DNA of 47,578 bases from a virus: positions 1 through 47,578 of the IMG/VR virus record IMGVR_UViG_3300017783_000042, one strand, 5' to 3'. This document shows positions 1-7,941 of this stretch, piece by piece. Made by a program: the position numbers and the translations under genes. The stretch's first letter is position 1, and each line of letters begins with the position of its first letter. The notes beneath the pieces are model-generated. The model made no database searches. It worked only from the letters and a program-made list of their open reading frames with translations, and was not told where the DNA came from.

Positions 1-111
1 AAAAAAGGGCTGATTGATAGCCGAAGAACAGGAAGCGGATTTTTAGGTAAAACGGATTTTGGCAGTACATCAAGTAATACTTATACACTCCCTAACTTTT
101 GGTTAACCTAA
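1..111 (+). CDS. Tail fibre protein, C-terminal end (partial)
   Basis: Frame 1 is open from the first base and stops at TAA 109-111, encoding 36 residues that end in TYTLPNFWLT. The open frame that runs off the right edge of the window (43694-47578) ends exactly on a codon boundary and joins this frame without a stop. The most economical reading is one tail-fibre gene of about 1331 codons split by an arbitrary cut of a circular or circularly permuted genome. The tail end does not resemble an S74 intramolecular chaperone. Assignment depends on the closure; taken alone the fragment is anonymous. Confidence 0.75.
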   Translation, partial: KKGLIDSRRTGSGFLGKTDFGSTSSNTYTLPNFWLT

Positions 112-112
112 T

Positions 113-180
113 GCACTACAACGTTATCAGCTATGCGTAATTGAGTGCATAGAGAAATTAGCGCATAGCGTTTGTTGTGC
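113..180. repeat. Large imperfect hairpin after the tail-fibre gene
   Basis: Outer arms 113-123 and 169-180 pair over about 10 bp with one mismatch and one bulge. Inner arms GCTATGCG (130-137) and CGCATAGC (162-169) pair perfectly around a loop of about 24 nt. There is no T-run, so it is not a classical intrinsic terminator. The bulged stem with GTTGTGC/GCACnACAAC ends loosely recalls integron attC sites, but the core boxes do not match the RYYYAAC/GTTRRRY consensus. Its position right after the tail-fibre stop makes 3'-end formation or a recombination site possible. Confidence 0.5.
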
Positions 181-245
181 GTAGCTTTTAATTTTTAAAT
201 TATTCAATCAAAATAAATAAAAACTTTTTGAAAAAGTTTCTTTTT

Positions 246-280
246 TAAAATAAAAGAACCTACATTTACATTATCAATAA
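246..280 (+). promoter_or_regulatory. Early promoter P1
   Basis: TAAAATAAAAG (246-256), then TACATTTA (261-268), then TTATCAATAA (271-280). The same blocks recur at 591, 11431 and 15266, and in part at 7331, each time upstream of a gene or transcription unit. TACATTTA fits the Bacteroidota -7 element TAnnTTTG. It probably drives the 76-aa gene at 308. Confidence 0.6.
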
Positions 281-307
281 TTAATAACTTTTAAAAAATT
301 TAAAAAC

Positions 308-538
308 ATGAAAAATTCAAAAAAATTATCACAGGAGAACATAGACTATATGAAACATTATAGAGGAACTGAATTAAGAATTCCAACGATCTTTGAAGAA
401 GTAGTGATGATCAGTGGGTGTGGAAAATATTACTGGCAAGAAGGTGAACTAAATCCCTTAACTAATAAATTGGTTAAAGAGATTAGAAAGGAAAAAGACT
501 ATGCATTTAAACAAGAATTTGGCCACCTATTTCAATAA
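308..538 (+). CDS. Hypothetical protein, 76 aa, early
   Basis: A small lysine- and glutamate-rich soluble protein with no signal peptide or membrane segment. I do not recognise a family. It forms a monocistronic unit, with promoter P1 upstream and a strong hairpin terminator directly after the stop. The leader before the ATG is all A/T (TTTAAAAAATTTAAAAAC) with no Shine-Dalgarno, as for most genes here. Its placement as the first gene behind a conserved early promoter suggests an early host-takeover role, which is inference from position only. Confidence 0.65.
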   Translation: MKNSKKLSQENIDYMKHYRGTELRIPTIFEEVVMISGCGKYYWQEGELNPLTNKLVKEIRKEKDYAFKQEFGHLFQ

Positions 539-542
539 ATAA

Positions 543-590
543 AAAAAACTTTCTAATTATTTGAAAATAAATCGTTAGAAAGTTTTTTTT
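543..590 (+). terminator. Intrinsic terminator
   Basis: The arm 543-556 (AAAAAACTTTCTAA) pairs perfectly with 575-588 and runs straight into T's. It separates the 76-aa gene from the next promoter, whose TAAAATAAAAG block begins at 591. Confidence 0.75.
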
Positions 591-615
591 TAAAATAAAA
601 GAACCTACATTTACA
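591..615 (+). promoter_or_regulatory. Early promoter P2
   Basis: TAAAATAAAAG (591-601) followed by AACC and TACATTTA (606-613). It is identical to P1 over 591-615 and has the same 15-nt spacing between block starts. It drives the 198-aa gene at 661. Confidence 0.6.
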
Positions 616-660
616 TTATATTATTAATAAATAAATTTTAAAACTTTTTAAAAAAAAATT

Positions 661-1257
661 ATGATGAATTTAAGATCAAAGTACGAAGGATATGCCTTCA
701 ACCAATTAGAATTATTATTCAAAAACGCCAACATTTCTCCAGAGAAAAAAACTGTAATCGGAGAAATTCTTCTTGAGAAATTTCCTGATCAAGCAGCAGG
801 ATTAGGAATTGTAGGAGAAGAACCTGCACCAGTTGTAGTACCTGAATCTACTCTAGTTGCGAACCCTATTACGGAAACTCCACCTCAGCCAGCCCCAGTT
901 GTAGAACCTACACCGGTTGTAGTAGAAACTCCTGTAGTAACAGAAACTCCTGAAAGTATTGGAGAAGCCGCAGTAGAAGTATTAACTCCTGCAAAACCAG
1001 CCTCAAAAACTAAAAAAACAAAAGAACCTGTTCAACCAAGAGGAAAATTTTTAGCCTTCACAGAAAATCAAGAAGGGTATGAATTATTGATTGGAACTAA
1101 TGTTCAAGTACTAGATAAAACTGGAGCAGTAATTGACACCGGATCTATCACAAAACAGAACACTTATGAAAACAGAACACATTTGAAATATTACTCTGTG
1201 AAAGGAGAGAATAAATCATATGTTTTGACTCAGGCAAGACTAACAGTCGTTGCCTAA
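661..1257 (+). CDS. Hypothetical protein with Pro/Val-rich linker, 198 aa
   Basis: Three parts are visible: an N-terminal segment of about 50 residues that is probably helical, a low-complexity linker rich in Pro, Val, Glu and Thr (about 55-120, with PAPVV and TPVV units), and a basic C-terminal domain of about 75 residues (from about 125) that looks like a small beta fold. The linker is related at DNA level to the linker of the SSB gene at 15368 (21 identical bases at 889-909 and 16163-16183). It is transcribed alone from P2. Two ATGs are adjacent (661, 664); the first is used here. Function unknown, but linker sharing with SSB hints at a nucleic-acid-related role. Confidence 0.65.
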   Translation: MMNLRSKYEGYAFNQLELLFKNANISPEKKTVIGEILLEKFPDQAAGLGIVGEEPAPVVVPESTLVANPITETPPQPAPVVEPTPVVVETPVVTETPESIGEAAVEVLTPAKPASKTKKTKEPVQPRGKFLAFTENQEGYELLIGTNVQVLDKTGAVIDTGSITKQNTYENRTHLKYYSVKGENKSYVLTQARLTVVA

Positions 1258-1279
1258 ATAATAGGCCTCCCAATCCGTT

Positions 1280-1315
1280 AAAACTTATTTCCGACCTGGA
1301 AGTTTTCTTGTTTTT
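1280..1315 (+). terminator. Possible terminator after the 198-aa gene
   Basis: AAAACTT (1280-1286) can pair with AAGTTTT (1300-1306), followed by CTTGTTTTT. The stem is short and AT-rich, so this is tentative. Confidence 0.4.
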
Positions 1316-1349
1316 ATAAAGGTTGGATTTTTAATAAAATCTACATAAT

Positions 1350-1457
1350 ATGATCTATAAAATTTTAGTTATAATTGCGAATTTTATTTCTGTGAATTTT
1401 GCCGATAGTGGTACTACTATTTTAGATGATATTGCGGGAAGATTCTCTCAAGATTAA
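1350..1457 (+). CDS. Possible 35-aa ORF in the sbcD leader
   Basis: ATG 1350 to TAA 1457 encodes a peptide starting MIYKILVIIANFISV, weakly like a short hydrophobic leader. The same stretch holds an imperfect dyad (1405-1420) that recurs near 11897, so this 233-nt intergenic region (1258-1490) may be regulatory rather than coding. I keep the ORF as a possibility only. Confidence 0.2.
   Translation: MIYKILVIIANFISVNFADSGTTILDDIAGRFSQD
1402..1420. promoter_or_regulatory. Dyad, candidate operator (copy 1)
   Basis: CCGATAGTGGT (1402-1412) continues into an imperfect palindrome ATAGTgGTACtACTAT (1405-1420). The first 11 bases recur exactly at 11894-11904, again with ATAGT...ACTAT arms. Both copies lie in leaders ahead of replication/recombination operons (sbcD here, the polymerase operon there). 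Confidence 0.4.
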
Positions 1458-1490
1458 AATTCCTTGCAACTATAATAAATATTTTTTAAA

Positions 1491-2411
1491 ATGAAATTCA
1501 TAGTATTTTCTGATTTACATATTCATAACTATAAGAAGTTTGATCAGGGTGGTTCTCGTCTTAGAAATTGTGCCTCAGTACTTTTAAAAATATATTCTGA
1601 GGCTAGAAAAAGAGGGATAACTCATATCTTATTTGCTGGGGATTTATTTGACCAACAAAAATCACTCCCAATCCCTGTAATAAATAAGACTGTAAAAATC
1701 TTTAATTATCTAGAGATAAATTACCCTGAAATTGAATTTATTGCAATCTCCGGAAATCATGATCATGGGTCAAAAAATACCTTAGAAAATGAGGCTCATA
1801 CTTCTTTGACTTTTCTAGATATAATGTTCAAGAATTTCAATTTAATTGATGGGACTTATTTTGAATTAGACGAAAAGAATAACATATGGGGAATTCCTTA
1901 TTTCTCTCATCCTGAACATTTAGAAAAATTTGAGAAAGATTTCAAATTCTCAGATAGATGTAATAATTTTCTAATGATTCATCAGACTCCTCAACATTCT
2001 AATCCGATGATACCTTTTGATTGTCGTGCTCAAGATTTTAAAAGATATGAATTTACATTCTGTGGTCATATCCATAAGCATGAGAGATTGACCAGGAATT
2101 TTTGTATTGTTGGAAGTCCATTGCATAGGGATCTTGGAGACGAAGGGCAAGATAAAGGATTTTTAGTTTTTGATACTGACAAAAATGATTATGAGAGAGT
2201 TTTGTTAGATTTCCCTAAGTTTATTCGTACAAATAATGAAGAGGCTGCTGAGGGTCAATATGCGGTCCCCGTTGTTGAATTACCTAAAATTGATAAGGCT
2301 AACCTAGAAATTCCCTTAGATGCTTCCTATGAAGCTATAGTGGATGCTTATACAGGTAAATTAGGGAAAGAAGATATTTTTTCAATCATTGGAAAAAACT
2401 TATTAAAATGA
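1491..2411 (+). CDS. sbcD: SbcD/Mre11-like nuclease subunit (T4 gp47-like)
   Basis: A metallophosphoesterase-fold nuclease of 306 aa. The Mre11 motifs occur in order: D8-L-H10, G50-D51-LFD, GNHD around 88-91, H164, and GHIH at 192-195, which together build the two-metal site. Known relatives (SbcD, Mre11, T4 gp47) pair with an SbcC/Rad50 ATPase and resect DNA ends or open hairpins; in T4 this feeds recombination-dependent replication. The partner gene follows immediately with a 4-nt ATGA overlap, which supports translational coupling and complex formation. The length is close to phage gp47 proteins. The start is preceded by TTTTTTAAA and no Shine-Dalgarno. Confidence 0.92.
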   Translation: MKFIVFSDLHIHNYKKFDQGGSRLRNCASVLLKIYSEARKRGITHILFAGDLFDQQKSLPIPVINKTVKIFNYLEINYPEIEFIAISGNHDHGSKNTLENEAHTSLTFLDIMFKNFNLIDGTYFELDEKNNIWGIPYFSHPEHLEKFEKDFKFSDRCNNFLMIHQTPQHSNPMIPFDCRAQDFKRYEFTFCGHIHKHERLTRNFCIVGSPLHRDLGDEGQDKGFLVFDTDKNDYERVLLDFPKFIRTNNEEAAEGQYAVPVVELPKIDKANLEIPLDASYEAIVDAYTGKLGKEDIFSIIGKNLLK

Positions 2412-4180
2412 TAAATATTCTCAATATAAAAATAGAAGGTTTTGGGTCCATCAGAGATCCTCTAGAATTTCCTTTTAACTCTTTAGGAGTCAATATAATT
2501 AGAGGAAAAAATGGTTCTGGGAAAAGTACTATTTTCAATGCTATGGTTTGGGGACTTTATGGAACTAATTTGAAGGGAGTAACTTCTAAGAAATTAGTGA
2601 CCAAAAAACCTTTTAGGACTTCTGATTTTCAAGGAACTAGAGTGGTGATAGATTTAGAAATAAATGGAGATCTTTATTTTATAGCTAGACATATTTCTTT
2701 TAAAGGTGATACCTTAGGAATTAAAGGAAATAGTAGTTTATTAGTTTGGAAAAATGATGAGTTAGTAAATACTCAACATGTGGCTGATTCTCAGAAATAT
2801 ATTTTAGAGCTTTTAAAACTCCCCTTAAAAACTTTTCTTAGTTCTATTTTATTTGGGCAAAGAATGAAAAGGTTTATTGAGGGAAGTCCAGCTGAGAAGA
2901 GAGAAATTTTTGAATCTATTATTGATCTTTTATTCGTGGATAAAGCTAGAGTAAAAGCTAAAGATTCTCAGGATGAACTTGAAGCACTGATAGAAAAATC
3001 TAATCAAGATATTCTATTAGCAAAAGCTGATACTGAGAACATCCAATCTTTAATTAAATCTCATAAAGAAACTTTAGCTAATTTCGAATCTTTAAAACAG
3101 AAACAAATATTAGAAATTAATGGAAATATTTCTAATATTCAAGAGAGAACATTAGAGTATGTTTTAGAAGAAGTTCCAGAGCTAAAAAAAATAGATGAAT
3201 CTCTTCTTCCTAATTATAGAAATTGTGAGAGTGAATTACAGCAAATAATGAGAGGAAGAGACAGATTAAACCCTCCAGCGAATCCTACTAGTATTTGCAA
3301 TCATTGTGGTCAATCTATTGATGCTAGTATTATGGCTGAACTTCAAAAACAGTATAAAAATCACCTAGAAGAATATGAGGAAAAACTAATAGAATATAAT
3401 GTTAATATCGAGAAACATAACGTTGAATTAAAAGAATTAAAATCTAGGTTAGTTGCTCAAGAAGTATTAGAAAAATTTAATAATGAAGTGGCTAGTTTAG
3501 TTGGAAGAAATCATTTAAGAGAAACTAACCTAAAAACTTTAGAAACTCAGAGATTAAATTGGAAATCTCAACTTGAGACAGTAAAAGCTCAGCAACTACC
3601 TTCTATTGATTTAGATTCTAAGACCCAAAAGATTCAATCTAACAAACTTTTAATTCAAAATAGTATATCAACAATAGATCAAATAAATAAGACCTTAGAA
3701 GTCGTTAAATGGTGGGCCTCTACAGGTTTCACTTCTAAAGGGTTAAAAGGACACATGTTAAATTCAGCATTATCTTTACTAAATGAAGCTATTTTTAAGT
3801 ATAGTTCTAGGTTAGGATTTAATATTTCTTTTGCGATAGATACCACTAGAGCATCTAAACCGTTTACTACTAAATGTTTTCTCCAAGATATTGAATTAGA
3901 TTATAACGAATTCTCAGGAGGAGAAAAAGCAAAAGTAGATGTAGCAACAGCTTTTGCTATCCATGACTTAGTATCTTCTTCTATAGGTTTTAATATTTTA
4001 ATTATGGATGAAGTTTTTGAGGGATTAGATATTGAGGGAATTGAGGATGTATTCGATTTAATAAGATTGAAAGCACAGGAAAAAATGCTTTACATCATAA
4101 CCCACTCAGACCAAATTGATTCTTTAAATACTAAAAGAATTGATATTATCAAAATTAATAATACAACTAAATTAAAATGA
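2408..4180 (+). CDS. sbcC: SbcC/Rad50-like ATPase (T4 gp46-like)
   Basis: An SMC-type ATPase of 590 aa. Walker A (G33 to T41, GKNGSGKST) is at the N-terminus, coiled coil lies on either side of a zinc hook CNHC (C297, C300), then the ABC signature FSGGEK (502-507) and Walker B ending D534-E535. The hook is expected to dimerise through Zn. It is short for the family, as is usual for phage gp46 proteins, because the coiled-coil arms are small. It would act with the preceding SbcD-like nuclease on DNA ends during recombination and replication. It overlaps its neighbours by 4 nt on both sides. Confidence 0.92.
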   Translation: MINILNIKIEGFGSIRDPLEFPFNSLGVNIIRGKNGSGKSTIFNAMVWGLYGTNLKGVTSKKLVTKKPFRTSDFQGTRVVIDLEINGDLYFIARHISFKGDTLGIKGNSSLLVWKNDELVNTQHVADSQKYILELLKLPLKTFLSSILFGQRMKRFIEGSPAEKREIFESIIDLLFVDKARVKAKDSQDELEALIEKSNQDILLAKADTENIQSLIKSHKETLANFESLKQKQILEINGNISNIQERTLEYVLEEVPELKKIDESLLPNYRNCESELQQIMRGRDRLNPPANPTSICNHCGQSIDASIMAELQKQYKNHLEEYEEKLIEYNVNIEKHNVELKELKSRLVAQEVLEKFNNEVASLVGRNHLRETNLKTLETQRLNWKSQLETVKAQQLPSIDLDSKTQKIQSNKLLIQNSISTIDQINKTLEVVKWWASTGFTSKGLKGHMLNSALSLLNEAIFKYSSRLGFNISFAIDTTRASKPFTTKCFLQDIELDYNEFSGGEKAKVDVATAFAIHDLVSSSIGFNILIMDEVFEGLDIEGIEDVFDLIRLKAQEKMLYIITHSDQIDSLNTKRIDIIKINNTTKLK

Positions 4181-4392
4181 ACCAATTAGAAGATCAAGAC
4201 AAAATGCCATATGGACCTTATAAAGGACAATACATGGAAGATGTGCCAGGGTGGTGGTTATTACACCAAGCAAAATACTGGACAAATAAAACTATCACTA
4301 TGGGTAGTCCTTTACACCTGGTTTTAGAGTACGTGAAAGAGAATAAAGAAATTTTAATAAAGGAAGTAGATGAACAAAGAGGACAAAATTAA
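4177..4392 (+). CDS. DUF3820-like small protein, 71 aa
   Basis: The motif MPYGPYKGQYMEDVP (from residue 10), followed by WWLL, matches the general pattern of DUF3820 proteins (M-P-F/Y-G-x-Y-K-G-x-x-x-x-D-V-P). These small domains of unknown role are common in phage and bacterial nucleic-acid operons. It overlaps sbcC by 4 nt and the HNH gene by 23 nt, so it is co-translated with the recombination genes. The first part of the next gene carries a second, diverged copy of the same pattern. Confidence 0.65.
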   Translation: MNQLEDQDKMPYGPYKGQYMEDVPGWWLLHQAKYWTNKTITMGSPLHLVLEYVKENKEILIKEVDEQRGQN

Positions 4393-5158
4393 ATTAGATA
4401 AAATAATTGCTGATAAGAAATTGGCAATTTCTCAATCTCATTTAAGATTTACAGATGAACATACTTGGCCATTTAATGGGATTTATACAGGGTATCGTTT
4501 GAAGCATATCCCTATGGAATTTTTGAGACAATATTTCAAAGATCATAATTTTATTAAAACCCCTAATGAGAGTTGTTCAGAATTTGCAAATAGGTACCAA
4601 ACAGTAAAGGGCAAATTATTATCATATATTAGGAAGAGAATAAAAGCTACTGATAGAAAACCGAAGAATTATTATACTAAAAATAGCTACTATGTGAATA
4701 ATGGTAAAATCAGAAAAAGAATACAGGAAGGAAGACCTATTCCAGAAGGTTTTAAAAAAGGGTATAAATTAGATAATCATAACTTTAAATTAAACGTGAG
4801 AAAGTACACTAAATTATATTACAATTTTTTCGGGTATACTATTGACCCAGGTTTTTTCGTACCTTGTGAATTAACTGGACAAAAAGCCGTAGATATTCAT
4901 CACATCTCTTGTGGAGGAATGGGTGGAACTGACCAAGAAGATACTATTGAAAACTTAATGGCACTAACTAGAGATTGCCACCAAATTTTTGGAGATAAAA
5001 AGCAGTTTAATGATATTCTTTTAGAAGCTCATTTGCACTTCATAAACCATGGAGAATCCTTAATTCAACATGACCCTCATAATATTATTTTTGACGAACT
5101 ATTAAAATTCAACAAATGGAAAAATTTAGTGTTAAAAGCACGCCGTCTATCGTCCTAA
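4370..5158 (+). CDS. HNH-type nuclease with N-terminal DUF3820-like segment
   Basis: 262 aa. The C-terminal half has an HNH arrangement: C166, the H177-H178 pair (DIHHI), N195 (ENLMALT) and H204 (RDCHQIF). Residues about 33-56 (WPF..GIYTGYRLKHIP..FL) echo the DUF3820 pattern of the preceding protein, and a basic Lys/Arg-rich stretch (about 80-135) probably binds DNA. It could be an operon recombination or repair nuclease, or a free-standing homing-type enzyme. Its tight overlap on both sides (23 nt upstream, 43 nt downstream) argues for an integrated phage function. Confidence 0.75.
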   Translation: MNKEDKIKLDKIIADKKLAISQSHLRFTDEHTWPFNGIYTGYRLKHIPMEFLRQYFKDHNFIKTPNESCSEFANRYQTVKGKLLSYIRKRIKATDRKPKNYYTKNSYYVNNGKIRKRIQEGRPIPEGFKKGYKLDNHNFKLNVRKYTKLYYNFFGYTIDPGFFVPCELTGQKAVDIHHISCGGMGGTDQEDTIENLMALTRDCHQIFGDKKQFNDILLEAHLHFINHGESLIQHDPHNIIFDELLKFNKWKNLVLKARRLSS

Positions 5159-6300
5159 CGGCTGATCAAATAGCAGGAGGACTTTTCTTGGAATCCTCAG
5201 GGAAATATAAACTTCTCAAAGGATCTGCAGGAACAGGGAAAACCACTTTAATTGCTAGGCAATGCAATAAGGATAAAGATATTTTAATGACAGCTCCAAC
5301 TCACAAAGCTGTGCAAGTACTTTCTTCTAAAGTGGTTTCAGAATGTAGAACTATTCATTCGTATTTAAAATTGGAAAGAAAACTAGAGGGAAGTAAATAT
5401 GTTTTCGTGAGAGATGAAACCCAAGAACTTGACCAGATAAAGAAATTATATGTGGATGAGGCTTCAATGTTAGATACTAGAGTTTTGACATATATCATTG
5501 AAGCAGCTGAAGAATATGGATTTGACGTAGTATTCATCGGGGATGAAAAACAATTGAATCCAGTTGGTGAGAAGAATTCTCCAGTATTTGAGTTAGGAAT
5601 TCCTGAATATGAATTGACAGAAATCCTTAGGCATCAAAATGATATTATCGATCTTTCGAGAAATTTACATTGGTTAAAAGAGAAGAGAGATGGAAAACAT
5701 TTTAAATGGTGTGACCCTGCAAATATGCCAATAGAGTTATTACTAGAATCTAATGGAACTGATAAATGTAAATTCATTACATGGACTAATAAAATTGTGG
5801 ATATTGTAAACAGAGAAGTGAGAAAACAACTTTACCATGAACCAGGACAATTTGAGATAGATGAGACCATTCTTTTGAAGGAGCAATTTGGAGATCTCTA
5901 TAAGAATAATCAAGAAGTAGTTGTAGAATCAATTGACGAATCTCACGTGTATTTTAATAAGGTTAATATTCCCCATAAATACATTGAAACTTATGTTATA
6001 AATGAAGATCTACAATGTATGAAATTGACTGAGCAAATTAAGCACCAACAGAACCTAGATAATTTATTAGAAAAAGCTAAAAATCATATCTGTAGTTGGA
6101 AAGATTTCTTCAACTATAAAGAACAATTTTGTAGCTATCAATATAATTCTGCGATTACCGTTCACAGGTCCCAAGGAAGTACCTTTGAAACCTCTATTGT
6201 GAACATCTCAGAAATAATGAGAAACCCAAATGATGTAGAACGTGCTAGAATGCTTTATACTGGAATTACTCGAGCAAGTGAAATGAATTTATTTGCATAA
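5116..6300 (+). CDS. SF1 DNA helicase, Dda/RecD-like
   Basis: 394 aa. Helicase motifs in order: Walker A GSAGTGKT (36-43), Ia TAPTHKA (59-65), Walker B VDEAS (113-117), III GDEKQLNP (142-149), an arginine-containing ILRHQ (170-174), then TVHRSQG (348-354) and YTGITRA near the C-terminus. This is the pattern of SF1B 5'-3' helicases such as T4 Dda and the RecD2 core. Likely roles are replication initiation, fork remodelling or branch migration. It starts inside the end of the HNH gene; no later ATG precedes Walker A, so the 43-nt overlap seems real. Confidence 0.88.
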   Translation: MEKFSVKSTPSIVLTADQIAGGLFLESSGKYKLLKGSAGTGKTTLIARQCNKDKDILMTAPTHKAVQVLSSKVVSECRTIHSYLKLERKLEGSKYVFVRDETQELDQIKKLYVDEASMLDTRVLTYIIEAAEEYGFDVVFIGDEKQLNPVGEKNSPVFELGIPEYELTEILRHQNDIIDLSRNLHWLKEKRDGKHFKWCDPANMPIELLLESNGTDKCKFITWTNKIVDIVNREVRKQLYHEPGQFEIDETILLKEQFGDLYKNNQEVVVESIDESHVYFNKVNIPHKYIETYVINEDLQCMKLTEQIKHQQNLDNLLEKAKNHICSWKDFFNYKEQFCSYQYNSAITVHRSQGSTFETSIVNISEIMRNPNDVERARMLYTGITRASEMNLFA

Positions 6301-6313
6301 AAAATAAAAAAAA

Positions 6314-6529
6314 ATGAATCAATCAAAAATCCTTCATGGAAGACATTTAATAATTATTCCCGATGCCATCACTAGGGTATTAATTGCAAAAGATTATTTT
6401 TCAACTAACTTATTGGTGACTACTTCAATTTTGGGAGAAGATCCTTTTATCCAACACATGGAACAAGAAGATATTATGGAGCTTTACCCAGCTGTGAATA
6501 AACACCATCTAAAAACAATTATTTCATGA
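6314..6529 (+). CDS. Hypothetical protein, 71 aa
   Basis: A small protein with a hydrophobic stretch (HLIIIPDAITRVLIA) but no clear membrane helix or known motif. It sits between helicase and resolvase with a 4-nt overlap to the next gene, so it belongs to the recombination operon. I do not recognise a family. Confidence 0.6.
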   Translation: MNQSKILHGRHLIIIPDAITRVLIAKDYFSTNLLVTTSILGEDPFIQHMEQEDIMELYPAVNKHHLKTIIS

Positions 6530-7002
6530 ATAATTTAAGAATTTTATCGTTAGACCCAGCAACCTTGACAGGGTATTGCACCCCAACAGCTTCTGGTACA
6601 TTTTCTAACAAACTTAGATCTAAAGAATCTTCTGGAATGAAGTTCATAAAATTTAGAGCTCAAATTAAGAGGATCATCCAAGATGATGAAATAAATCTAG
6701 TAGTCTACGAAAAACCTGGAGGAAGACATTATAATGGAATTCGTTCTCATGCAAATTTTGAGGGAGTTTTACTTCAATTATGTGAGGAGCTAGGAGTGGA
6801 ATATAGAGATTATTCAGCAACTGAAATTAAGAAATATGCAAAGACTAAGTATTTCAATTTAATTGAGGCAAAACCTCATGGGCATATGACAAAAGATAAA
6901 ATGGTAGAATATGCTAATTTAGTCTTCTCGATGGACTGTGAAGACGATAATCATGCTGATGCCAAATGGTTATACGAAATGGCTTTAAATGAATTTCAAT
7001 AA
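6526..7002 (+). CDS. RuvC-like Holliday junction resolvase
   Basis: 158 aa with RNase H-fold resolvase signatures: a first-strand aspartate in LSLDPAT (D10), a glutamate after the central strand in VVYEKPGG (E62), and a C-terminal acidic cluster DDNHADA (D141, H143, D145). This fits the RuvC/phage resolvase family, which cleaves four-way junctions during recombination and resolves branched DNA before packaging. Length is typical. The 4-nt overlap with the preceding gene and the SbcCD/helicase neighbours support the role. Confidence 0.8.
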   Translation: MNNLRILSLDPATLTGYCTPTASGTFSNKLRSKESSGMKFIKFRAQIKRIIQDDEINLVVYEKPGGRHYNGIRSHANFEGVLLQLCEELGVEYRDYSATEIKKYAKTKYFNLIEAKPHGHMTKDKMVEYANLVFSMDCEDDNHADAKWLYEMALNEFQ

Positions 7003-7015
7003 AATAAACAAAATC

Positions 7016-7261
7016 ATGACTTATATTAAAAATCAGGGAACTCAGAAACCTGCTCTAGGGAAATTATTTTCCTCAGAAGAATTTGCAAACACTAAGTTGA
7101 GAACTTTTACGATAAAAGAATTTATAAAAGAATTCAATATCAATCTTACAGTTGTAGCAATTGGTTACCATATGAAAAAGAACAAAATAGATTGGGGACA
7201 ACCTGGAACTAATAGATTTATTATTCTTTCTCAGGTGACTAAAAATTTCTATAATATCTAA
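7016..7261 (+). CDS. Hypothetical basic protein, 81 aa
   Basis: A lysine-rich protein (pI probably high) ending the recombination operon; a strong terminator follows 8 nt after the stop. An earlier in-frame ATG at 6989 would overlap the resolvase by 14 nt. I prefer ATG 7016 because it has the usual A-rich leader (AAAATAAACAAAATC). The C-terminal part (IGYHMKKNKIDW) has the flavour of a small DNA-binding helix, but no family is recognised. Confidence 0.55.
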   Translation: MTYIKNQGTQKPALGKLFSSEEFANTKLRTFTIKEFIKEFNINLTVVAIGYHMKKNKIDWGQPGTNRFIILSQVTKNFYNI

Positions 7262-7268
7262 CAAAAAT

Positions 7269-7296
7269 AAAAAAGTGGATTTATTTTCACTTTTTT
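7269..7296 (+). terminator. Intrinsic terminator of the sbcDC operon
   Basis: AAAAAAGTG (7269-7277) pairs with CACTTTTTT (7288-7296) around a 10-nt loop, with the T-tract on the 3' side. Confidence 0.75.
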
Positions 7297-7312
7297 ATTC
7301 AAAAAGTTTTTA

Positions 7313-7350
7313 TTTTAGAAAAGAAGTTCCTATACTTGTATTATCAATAA
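7313..7350 (+). promoter_or_regulatory. Early-type promoter, diverged
   Basis: TATACTTG (7331-7338) resembles the -7 element, and TTATCAATAA (7341-7350) is identical to the downstream block of P1. The upstream block is altered (TTAGAAAAGAAG). It lies between the terminator at 7269 and the gene at 7371. Confidence 0.5.
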
Positions 7351-7370
7351 CTAATAAAAAAATTAATATC

Positions 7371-7553
7371 ATGTTTATTTCAAATCAAGCAAAAAAATCA
7401 TTTTTAGAAAACTGTTTAAATAAGGCGGTTGAAAACGGAAATAAAGATATAGAAGATATAAAAAAATGCGCAATGCAATGTTTTAGAGAAAAATACGGCA
7501 AAATTGAGTTTTTGTTAAAACAAGAAGTTTTCAAAAATTACTTTGGTATATAA
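7371..7553 (+). CDS. Hypothetical protein, 60 aa
   Basis: A small, probably helical protein starting MFISNQAKKSF. An alternative GTG at 7275 in the same frame would place the start inside the terminator hairpin and ahead of the promoter at 7331, so ATG 7371 is the credible start. No family recognised. The following 130 nt (7554-7683) hold only a 20-codon ORF of doubtful value and a T-rich stretch. Confidence 0.55.
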   Translation: MFISNQAKKSFLENCLNKAVENGNKDIEDIKKCAMQCFREKYGKIEFLLKQEVFKNYFGI

Positions 7554-7683
7554 CTCTTATGTAAAAATAGTAGCGATATGGAGAAGAAAATAGAACAGAT
7601 ACTTGAAAGGATTTTAATTATTAATTTTCAAAACCATTAACGTCATTCGTTTTTTTTTCATTTACTTTTTAAATTTATTTATT

Positions 7684-7914
7684 ATGGATATTCAATTAAG
7701 AATTGATAATTTAAATGTTTTTATAAAATCTTCAATTCAATCATCTTTATACGACTTTCCAGTTTTAGATTCTGAAATTGAAAACGAAGATATAAGACAA
7801 TTTTTATCTGAGAGATTCACATGGAAAGAATGTTTTTGCGATAACGGTGAACATTCACATTATAAAGTTTTAGATAGAGAGGGTTTTCTTCTTTGGTCAA
7901 GTGAAGAAGATTAA
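7684..7914 (+). CDS. Hypothetical acidic protein, 76 aa
   Basis: An acidic protein with a W-K-E-C-F-C-D cluster in the middle and an acidic C-terminus (SSEED). The ATG follows a long AT leader. No family is recognised; it precedes the NinB-like gene by 27 nt and is probably co-transcribed with it. Confidence 0.6.
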   Translation: MDIQLRIDNLNVFIKSSIQSSLYDFPVLDSEIENEDIRQFLSERFTWKECFCDNGEHSHYKVLDREGFLLWSSEED

Positions 7915-7941
7915 TTTTTTTTTAATCAAAAATAAAAAAAT

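Noticed and set aside
7275-7370. GTG start for the gene at 7371
   Set aside because: It would lie in the terminator at 7269-7296 and ahead of the promoter at 7331.
7578-7640. 20-codon ORF between 7554 and 7683
   Set aside because: Too short and with no supporting overlap or leader; the region is mostly T-rich intergenic DNA.
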